The notes beneath the pieces are model-generated. The model saw only the letters and a program-made list of their open reading frames with translations. It was not told the origin of the DNA and did no database searches. Source: Christensenella sp. UBA4651 (GTDB lineage: Bacteria > Bacillota > Clostridia > Christensenellales > UBA1242). Taken from it: 6,094 bases of DNA. Shown here piece after piece: positions 1 through 5,356 of this stretch (position 1 is its first letter; each line of letters opens with the position of its first letter). The stretch is taken from positions 26,350 to 32,443 of the forward strand of contig DHMD01000061.1 of NCBI GenBank assembly GCA_002405615.1, given 5' to 3'. Position numbers and translations under genes: made by a program.

Positions 1-2673
1 TCAATCAACAACTACGACTTGCGTTATAAGGTAAACGGTGCGGCTGACTTTAATTCGGTAGCGTTGACCACAAATACATTCTCGTTTGACGGAAAAGCAT
101 ACGAGGGGCTAAAAGGGCAACTCATTGACGAAATCTATGTTAGATTCAAGGGTATCCCTACAACGGACGGAAATGCTATTGAGGGATATGTAAACACCGC
201 ATGGAACAAGACACCTCTCACAAAATTGATGAAGTTGCCAAACATCGGCAAGACGACAAAAGGCCTGGGCGATGACACCGAGGAGGTTGACCTATATATT
301 GACGAATCTGGTCAATTGGCTTGGGCTGTTGGCGATGAACTCAAAACTTTGCAAACAGACAACAACACGACATTTGACTTTAACATTTCTCGTGAGGTTA
401 AGGTCGGCGAGGAGGTAGTTCAGCCAAGAGATAGCGACATTACTCAACTGAATAGAGAATGCTATATCGTTCCTCGTGTTGCTGAAACTAGCGGCGAATC
501 AGGCGAAAATAAGACTTACATTTACGACATTTCTGCCTACGTAAGAGGAACAGGGACAAAGGACAACCCAATTTATGCGAGTGAAACGAGAGCTAATGAC
601 TCATCTGCTCCAATCCTATTCATCAACGGTAGCGAGTACACTTTCCGTGCGGGCAAGCTAAACAACCCAGCGGACGGAACATTCCTACTAGACAAGGATA
701 ACGGTAGCGTGCGTATTTCTTGGGATTTGGCTGGTTGTAGTATCAAGGTTATTACAAATAACGCCGAGGAGGAGTTGCTGGCTGATGAAATTATGCTGAC
801 ATATTACCTCGACAACGATATGACAAACCCTGTAACCAAATTGATTTCGGCAGAAGAATACAAATTTACCGATGATTTGGATCCAAATTCTCAAAAGGGT
901 GGTACGGCATTTTGGCAACTAGCAACTTTCCGCGATCTCAAAATGTCAGTACTAAACAGCAAAGGTAAGGCTTTCGGTAGTGAGGCAATCGCACTTGATG
1001 TTGCTACTGTCGAGTTTAGGTACTTTGAATCAGGTACAGGAACTAGAAATGACCCATTTGTAATCACAAATGTTGACCAGTTGTCATATATGTACTGGTT
1101 GCCTGAAAAGTACTTTAGATTAGGTAACGACATTATCCTACCTAACTTGGTTGACCTGCAAGATACTTATCCTACCGCAAGGACTAATATCAAGTATCCA
1201 GCGCAGTTCTATGATTCAAATTCAACTGCTAGCACAAAATATACTTTGATGCAATTTAGAGGTGGTTTTGACGGAGCAGGTTATGCAATCAAGAATTATC
1301 AAGTAATCAAATCTACCAGTTCTAGTATTTGGTATAGTTTGAGTGGTACGGATTTGGACACTCTGATTTTGGAGGACGGTAGCGAGTTTGACGACACAGT
1401 TTATCGCAACACTTCGGGTATTATTACCAACCTAACTGTGGAAGTAAATACGCTCGATGTTAGCTTATTGAGGTCGACATACAATGGTATTTTGGTTGCT
1501 AATAATGCTGGTTTGATTTACAACTGCCACATTAGGGGGGATGATGCAAAATTAAACACATCAGGTAACCGCCTCGATGTCGTAGAAGGTAAGTTTACGA
1601 TTTCTAATACGACTCCAACAGAAGATGACAAATACTACATCGGTGGTATAGCGGGTATTACGACAGACCAAAAAGAATTGACCAAGATTCTCAACCTAGG
1701 TTCCGAGAATCCTATATACCTATACAAGCAAGGTTATATTGGTAGAATTGAAAATTGTACCAATATGCTAGACCTCAAAGTTTACAACCAAAACGGAAAC
1801 TACGAGGTTGCAGTAGGTGGTATCGTAGGTTATTTGAGTAACGGGTACATTGTAGGCTGTACCAACGGTTCTAGTTCGGTTGTGTCTGGTGCTAACAGTG
1901 GTGCAATCAGTGGATACTATGCTGGTGGTATCGCAGGTTCTAGCGTAGGTGCGGCATTTGATAAGGAATCAGATGAAAGTACAGACGGGTATACAAAGCA
2001 ACAGTACTATTCATACATTTATGGTTGTAGAAACTTTGCAACTATTAATACGCAAGTGCTTGTTGGTGAGAACGAATCGCCAGAAAGTGCTAGTGAAGCG
2101 GGCGGTATCGTGGGTTTGATGGGTTACTCTTATGTAACATTTTGTATCAACTACGGAACGATTACAACCGATGGTGCGGCTGCGATTATGGGTGGTATTT
2201 GTGGTGCTGCAGGTGTAGGTGCGTACATTGCAAATACTATGAATGCAGGTATGATTAGATACAACGAGTACTACAATTCGCAACAATTATGTTATGCTAT
2301 CGGTGGTGCTTTGTGTGGTGCTGTCGGAGACGGTGGTAACCTTATTCTGTACAACTCGGCTACAAACTCGGGTTGCATTGTGCGTAATAACGCTGATGGT
2401 ACACAGACTATTTCGAGTAACTACTTTACTGAATTGGGTGGTGTAATCTTTGGCAATTTATACACATCGCAAAACGGCGGATTGGATAAAGAAACATTGG
2501 AGAACTTGCAATCGCAAGCATATATCAATGACCCATCAATCACAGTCGATGGTTCAGTAATTACTACATGCTATCCAAATATTGATGGTTTGTATCCACG
2601 ATTTGCGTTTGACGAAACAGCAAAAGAGTGGACAATCGAATGGACAACTCAACATGTGGATAGTTCTGATTAG
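1..2673 (+). CDS. Large GLUG-type repeat surface/secreted protein (5' partial)
   Basis: The frame is open from base 1 (first codons read SINNYDLRYK) to TAG at 2671-2673. The TTG at 19 has no ribosome binding site and is probably an internal Leu, so the start and any signal peptide lie upstream. Numbering below counts that TTG as residue 1. Residues 1-340 are beta-rich, with no domain I can name. A boundary motif GTGTKDNPI (177) recurs as GTGTRNDPFVITNVDQL (339). The second copy leads into YFRLGNDIILP (365) and GGFDGAGYAIKN (415), the usual entry to GLUG/beta-helix adhesin-like regions. GG-[IV]-x-G modules then follow at about residues 542, 600, 636, 695, 725, 762 and 807, with a degenerate one near 490. 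The C-terminus (WTTQHVDSSD) shows no LPxTG motif, membrane helix or charged tail. From family knowledge such proteins are exported, often large, and involved in surface contact; the ligand is unknown. Export is inferred, since the N-terminus is missing. Confidence 0.8.
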   Translation, partial: SINNYDLRYKVNGAADFNSVALTTNTFSFDGKAYEGLKGQLIDEIYVRFKGIPTTDGNAIEGYVNTAWNKTPLTKLMKLPNIGKTTKGLGDDTEEVDLYIDESGQLAWAVGDELKTLQTDNNTTFDFNISREVKVGEEVVQPRDSDITQLNRECYIVPRVAETSGESGENKTYIYDISAYVRGTGTKDNPIYASETRANDSSAPILFINGSEYTFRAGKLNNPADGTFLLDKDNGSVRISWDLAGCSIKVITNNAEEELLADEIMLTYYLDNDMTNPVTKLISAEEYKFTDDLDPNSQKGGTAFWQLATFRDLKMSVLNSKGKAFGSEAIALDVATVEFRYFESGTGTRNDPFVITNVDQLSYMYWLPEKYFRLGNDIILPNLVDLQDTYPTARTNIKYPAQFYDSNSTASTKYTLMQFRGGFDGAGYAIKNYQVIKSTSSSIWYSLSGTDLDTLILEDGSEFDDTVYRNTSGIITNLTVEVNTLDVSLLRSTYNGILVANNAGLIYNCHIRGDDAKLNTSGNRLDVVEGKFTISNTTPTEDDKYYIGGIAGITTDQKELTKILNLGSENPIYLYKQGYIGRIENCTNMLDLKVYNQNGNYEVAVGGIVGYLSNGYIVGCTNGSSSVVSGANSGAISGYYAGGIAGSSVGAAFDKESDESTDGYTKQQYYSYIYGCRNFATINTQVLVGENESPESASEAGGIVGLMGYSYVTFCINYGTITTDGAAAIMGGICGAAGVGAYIANTMNAGMIRYNEYYNSQQLCYAIGGALCGAVGDGGNLILYNSATNSGCIVRNNADGTQTISSNYFTELGGVIFGNLYTSQNGGLDKETLENLQSQAYINDPSITVDGSVITTCYPNIDGLYPRFAFDETAKEWTIEWTTQHVDSSD
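1480..2490 (+). repeat. Coding region of tandem GLUG-like modules
   Basis: The encoded protein repeats a unit of the form GG-[I/V]-x-G, then a short variable stretch, then I-x-x-C-x-N and often G-x-I. Clear examples are GGIVGYLSNGYIVGCTN (DNA from 1816), GGIVGLMGYSYVTFCINYG (from 2101) and GGICGAAGVGAYIANTMNAG (from 2191). More divergent copies begin near 1486, 1642, 1924, 2302 and 2437. Spacing between unit starts varies from about 30 to 60 residues because of inserted loops rich in Asn, Ser, Tyr and acidic residues. Several units carry a Cys in the same place (NC-TN, GC-TN, FC-IN). The DNA copies have diverged, so this is an old protein repeat and not a recent tandem duplication. A right-handed beta-helix is the likely fold, by inference from the family. 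Confidence 0.75.
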
Positions 2674-2679
2674 TCTAAT

Positions 2680-2711
2680 ACAAAAAAGAAGTCAACTGAC
2701 TTCTTTTTTGT
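2680..2711 (+). terminator. Bidirectional intrinsic terminator after the surface protein gene
   Basis: A perfect 15-bp inverted repeat, ACAAAAAAGAAGTCA and TGACTTCTTTTTTGT, has only two bases between its arms. It starts six bases after the TAG stop. The A-run in the left arm and T-run in the right arm provide a U-tract in whichever direction it is transcribed. It therefore most likely ends the + strand gene and also backs up termination of the convergent - strand operon. Confidence 0.85.
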
Positions 2712-2729
2712 TTCCCTCTAATTTATGTT

Positions 2730-2761
2730 AAAATAAAAACAAGTAACATTACTTGTCTTTT
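2730..2761 (-). terminator. Intrinsic terminator of the dnaD-loader operon
   Basis: An 8-bp perfect inverted repeat, ACAAGTAA (2739-2746) and TTACTTGT (2749-2756), lies five bases beyond the loader stop codon. Read on the - strand, the hairpin is followed by TTTTTATTTT, the complement of the A-rich stretch at 2730-2739. Allowing one bulged base at 2757, the stem extends into A/T pairs on both sides. Position and U-tract fit Rho-independent termination of the leftward operon. Confidence 0.8.
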
Positions 2762-2765
2762 GAAA

Positions 2766-3695
2766 TTAATTTATTCTCAAATCTTTGCCCAAGAAGGGGA
2801 TTATGAGATTTAGGCGCTTGTTAAAAATGCGTGAGGCGACTCTGTCCCCGTATCGCTCCTGAATTTCCTCCATATTGAGATTGGTGCTAATAATAATAGG
2901 CAAATTATTGCTCTGTCTTTCGTTAATCACAGAAAAGAGGTTAGCAATGGTTACATTCTTGATAATTGGCTCACTCCCCAAATCATCAATAATTAACAAA
3001 TCGCTTTCAAAAAACGGGGCAAGCATAGCCTCTCTCTCCAATGCCCCCACACCAAACGAGTTTTGTATTGTCCTGTTTAGGTCAAAGGCTGTGGAGAATA
3101 CTACATAGTTCGCTTTTTGTATTAACGCATTTGCTATACATTCAATTAGATAAGTTTTTCCAGCGCCGACATTACCTACAAGAACAAGGTTAGGATACTG
3201 AAAGTTCGGGAATTTCTCAACGTATTTTTTTGCCACCATATATGCCTTGTTTAGGCTTTCGTTTTGTCTCACGATTTTTGGGTCGCTAGTCTCAAAACTA
3301 AATTTCAGACGATTGTATAGTCCATTTTGTTGTGCCAATGCAGCCTTAACCTTGCTCATTAAGCATTCACAAGGTATGCCATTCACATATCCCGTATCCT
3401 TGCATTTTTGGCAAAAATAGTGCGGGTTAAGGTCGTCAATTAATAGCCCGAGTTTTTTGAGAACGGTCGCTTGTTTCTTTTGCAAAGCGGCGATTTCTGC
3501 TCTCAGTTTTTTGATTTCGTCCGTCTTCTCAGTTTTGGTTAGATTCATCTTTATACTGCGGATTCTGCTGTCCAACTTCGCAAACTCACTATTTTCTCTC
3601 GCAAGCATCAGGTTCTCTTTTGCCTTTAACTCCGCATACGCTCTATGTGTAGTTATTTGGCTCAACTCATTTGCCACAATTTGCGACTTGTTCAT
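2766..3695 (-). CDS. DnaI/DnaC-like AAA+ replicative helicase loader
   Basis: 309 aa, close to the length of Bacillus DnaI (about 311). Proteins of this family bind the replicative hexameric helicase and use ATP to help place it on DNA in the cytoplasm. Residues 1-90 are charged and predicted helical or coiled coil. A four-cysteine cluster follows (CQKC at 95-98, CEC at 109-111), as expected of the zinc-binding N-terminal region of this group. The ATPase core has Walker A GNVGAGKT (174-181), Walker B LLIIDDLG (233-240), a sensor-1-like STN (270-272) and the DnaC/DnaI-type arginine motif GDRVASR (283-289). The ATG at 3695 is preceded by AAAGGAGG with a five-base spacer. The gene follows the DnaD-like gene by 11 bases, so the two are cotranscribed. 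IstB, the IS21 helper ATPase, is related, but the Cys cluster, the DnaD neighbour and the lack of a transposase argue against it. I am sure of the family; the name dnaI versus dnaC is not settled, so no symbol is given. Confidence 0.93.
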   Translation of the reverse strand: MNKSQIVANELSQITTHRAYAELKAKENLMLARENSEFAKLDSRIRSIKMNLTKTEKTDEIKKLRAEIAALQKKQATVLKKLGLLIDDLNPHYFCQKCKDTGYVNGIPCECLMSKVKAALAQQNGLYNRLKFSFETSDPKIVRQNESLNKAYMVAKKYVEKFPNFQYPNLVLVGNVGAGKTYLIECIANALIQKANYVVFSTAFDLNRTIQNSFGVGALEREAMLAPFFESDLLIIDDLGSEPIIKNVTIANLFSVINERQSNNLPIIISTNLNMEEIQERYGDRVASRIFNKRLNLIIPFLGKDLRIN

Positions 3696-3700
3696 ACTTG

Positions 3701-3708
3701 CCTCCTTT
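3701..3708 (-). promoter_or_regulatory. Strong ribosome binding site of the loader gene, overlapping the upstream stop codon
   Basis: On the - strand AAAGGAGG is followed by CAAGT and then ATG. The last two bases of the DnaD-like gene's TAA stop (3709-3707) are the first As of this site. Ribosomes ending the first gene are therefore placed directly on the start region of the second, which suggests translational coupling. It also fixes the loader start at 3695. Confidence 0.88.
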
Positions 3709-5191
3709 ATAATTCAATTTCATTAAAGTTGTCAAACAAAGATTTTTGCTCATCGTCCGAATATTTGCGTTTTTTAATCTTGGTATCGGTCGTAGCAACC
3801 TTTGGCTGGCTTTGGTTCGCCTTTTCAATCGCCTCACGAGCGGCGGTAGGAGAGTGAATTCCTTGGTTATGCCAGTCTGCTAGCATTGTGTTTACATAAG
3901 ATAGGTTTGACCCACGCTTGCTCGCAAAATCCACCGCAATGTCAATAACCTCTGCACCGAACCCCCAAACGCCTACCCAGCGTTGCCAAAATTCCATATC
4001 TAGGCTAGTTACATTTCTCTCGATGTGCAATTTTTTGAGAATTTCAGCTAAACTCTGGCGAACAGCATCTTGATGAGTTAAATACCCCTCGTAGGCACTC
4101 TGAGATATCACACCTTTCTCGTACAAGTCGTAAATTTCGGTATTGAGTGCTGCCAAGGTACGCTTTGATTTTAGATAGCAGTTTTGCGCAATTTCTAGTA
4201 TCGTCTGCGGTGCGAATCCGAGTGCTAGCCAAGGGTTGATATATGTTTCGACTTGATTGGTTACATCGTCATAAAAAAGTCCCAGAGTCTTGTTCACATT
4301 GCGGGCGAGGGAGAAGATTGCGTCCTTGTTCTTCTCAAAATTCGTGATTTCGTCCTCGCTAAAAATGCGTGCCTCGTAGTACTTTTGTAACTTCTTGTCC
4401 AGTTTCTCAAACCCGCTAAACCCTGCACTCTTTTTGATTGATTTTGCGACAAAGCAAATCACATCAACCGTAAATCCCATTTGCGTTGTCCATTTGAGTA
4501 AAAAGTCGTAGTCCTCAACACTCGGTTTTTTGCTACTGCCCAAAGCCTTCAAAATCTGCGTAACGTCCTTGTTTTGTGTAGTGTATGCGCTCAACTTTTG
4601 CTCGATTTGCTCCGCAGTCACATAACCCTCACGAGCCCAGTTTTGCGCCACTGTGATAATATAACGGTAGTTTATCCCAGCACCTTTCATCTGCGTACAG
4701 AAACGAACAATTAATAGTAACGCCTCGGGCGTGATTTTGCGTCCGTCAGGCAGGCTAAACCCCTCCATTAGAGCGTAATATTCCTCGTACTCATTCGGAG
4801 TAATTTGCCTTTCGCTAATGATTTTTTGAATTTCTACATTGAAATTAGTGTACTTGTCCTTGGAATAACGCTTGTTTGCACTGCTTGCGCCACGCACAGG
4901 CTGATATTGTACCTGCATAGGCTCGGTAGATACAATTCGCACCAAGCCTTGCTCCTCCCAGTAGTTGTACGCATCTATAATATCCTCGACATCGTAGCCC
5001 AAAGTTTCTGCAAATCGCTCAATCGTGCTATTTTGCCCCAAATCGCCCTCCAAGGCACACAAATACAAGCCATATAGATAAATAGCGGTAAGTTTAGGTG
5101 GGGTAGATGGCAAATATCGTGCGAAAAACACATTGTCAATCATCGTATAAGATTTAGCGATATACTCACTACTGAATTTACAAAAAGCCAT
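3707..5191 (-). CDS. DnaD-like primosome protein with several DnaD C-domain-like units
   Basis: 494 aa, longer than the roughly 230-350 aa usual for DnaD proteins. DnaD/DnaB proteins of Firmicutes bind DNA and help the loader deliver the replicative helicase. Residues 1-100 resemble the N-terminal winged-helix (DDBH1) region of clostridial DnaD proteins, including IYLYGLYLCAL (37-47). A first DDBH2-like unit (about 115-200) carries the typical YIITVAQNWAREGY (177-190). Three further units share W-(x)n-GF-(x)n-I-x-x-A: 222-285 (LLKWTTQMGF), 310-365 (INPWLALGF, ending LYEKGVIS) and 395-456 (WQRWVGVWGF, then YVNTMLADWHNQGI). The last is the best match to the family. The tail is basic then acidic (KIKKRKYSDDEQK) and contains QKSLF at 482-486. 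The ATG at 5191 has AAAGGAG 12 bases upstream. The family call is firm; the repeat count comes from reading by eye. Confidence 0.9.
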   Translation of the reverse strand: MAFCKFSSEYIAKSYTMIDNVFFARYLPSTPPKLTAIYLYGLYLCALEGDLGQNSTIERFAETLGYDVEDIIDAYNYWEEQGLVRIVSTEPMQVQYQPVRGASSANKRYSKDKYTNFNVEIQKIISERQITPNEYEEYYALMEGFSLPDGRKITPEALLLIVRFCTQMKGAGINYRYIITVAQNWAREGYVTAEQIEQKLSAYTTQNKDVTQILKALGSSKKPSVEDYDFLLKWTTQMGFTVDVICFVAKSIKKSAGFSGFEKLDKKLQKYYEARIFSEDEITNFEKNKDAIFSLARNVNKTLGLFYDDVTNQVETYINPWLALGFAPQTILEIAQNCYLKSKRTLAALNTEIYDLYEKGVISQSAYEGYLTHQDAVRQSLAEILKKLHIERNVTSLDMEFWQRWVGVWGFGAEVIDIAVDFASKRGSNLSYVNTMLADWHNQGIHSPTAAREAIEKANQSQPKVATTDTKIKKRKYSDDEQKSLFDNFNEIEL

Positions 5192-5203
5192 ACTGCCAAT
5201 ATT

Positions 5204-5210
5204 CTCCTTT
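5204..5210 (-). promoter_or_regulatory. Ribosome binding site of the DnaD-like gene
   Basis: AAAGGAG on the - strand lies 12 bases before the ATG at 5191-5189, somewhat far but within the workable range. No better in-frame start lies nearby, so it supports MAFCKFSSEY as the N-terminus. Confidence 0.75.
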
Positions 5211-5221
5211 TTACTTTGTCT

Positions 5222-5262
5222 AGTTTATCAAACTTTACCCAAAAACGCAATTATTTTGTCAA
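5222..5262 (-). promoter_or_regulatory. Candidate promoter of the dnaD-loader operon
   Basis: The stretch between the upstream terminator and the DnaD start is AT-rich and holds two possible sigma-A-like arrangements on the - strand. A perfect -35 TTGACA (5262-5257) is followed 17 bases later only by a poor -10, GGTAAA (5239-5234). A weaker -35 TTGCGT (5250-5245) is followed 17 bases later by a better -10, TAAACT (5227-5222). The -10 of the second lies in a small inverted repeat AGTTT-ATC-AAACT (5222-5234), which could be a protein-binding site or chance. A promoter is expected here because a terminator separates the operon from the gene upstream; which boxes are used is uncertain. Confidence 0.45.
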
Positions 5263-5331
5263 AATTCCATTTCAAAATTTGCTCAACCCCAAATTCATTT
5301 CTTAAAAACAGTGGAAATAGGGGGTAGGGGA

Positions 5332-5356
5332 AACAAAAAAGGCTAAAATTTAGCCC
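5332..5356 (-). terminator. Intrinsic terminator of the signal peptidase gene, containing its stop codon
   Basis: GGCTAAA (5341-5347) and TTTAGCC (5349-5355) form a perfect inverted repeat around one central base. Sterically the loop would be three to five bases. On the - strand it is followed at once by TTTTTTG (5340-5334), a good U-tract. The TAA stop (5352-5350) and the final Gly codon lie inside the hairpin, so the coding region runs right into the terminator. It isolates the downstream replication operon from signal peptidase transcription. Confidence 0.8.

Noticed and set aside
19..30. TTG at 19 as the start of the large repeat protein
   Set aside because: The frame is open upstream to base 1 and no ribosome binding site precedes it; an internal leucine codon is more likely.
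2011..2286. 91-codon open frame on the - strand
   Set aside because: It is a shadow of the GLUG repeats; its Thr/Cys/His-rich composition reflects the complement of repeat codons.
1480..2490. Tandem DNA repeat or CRISPR-like array
   Set aside because: The repetition is at protein level with irregular spacing and diverged DNA, inside an intact reading frame.
2766..3695. IstB-type transposition helper (IS21)
   Set aside because: It has the four-Cys cluster of replication loaders, follows a DnaD-like gene, and there is no IstA transposase or terminal inverted repeat.
4805..5077. 90-codon open frame on the + strand
   Set aside because: It is opposite the well-supported DnaD-like gene and has no ribosome binding site or domain.
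5311..5330. G-quadruplex from the G-runs GGGGG and GGGG
   Set aside because: Only two long G-runs are present, and four are needed for an intramolecular quadruplex.
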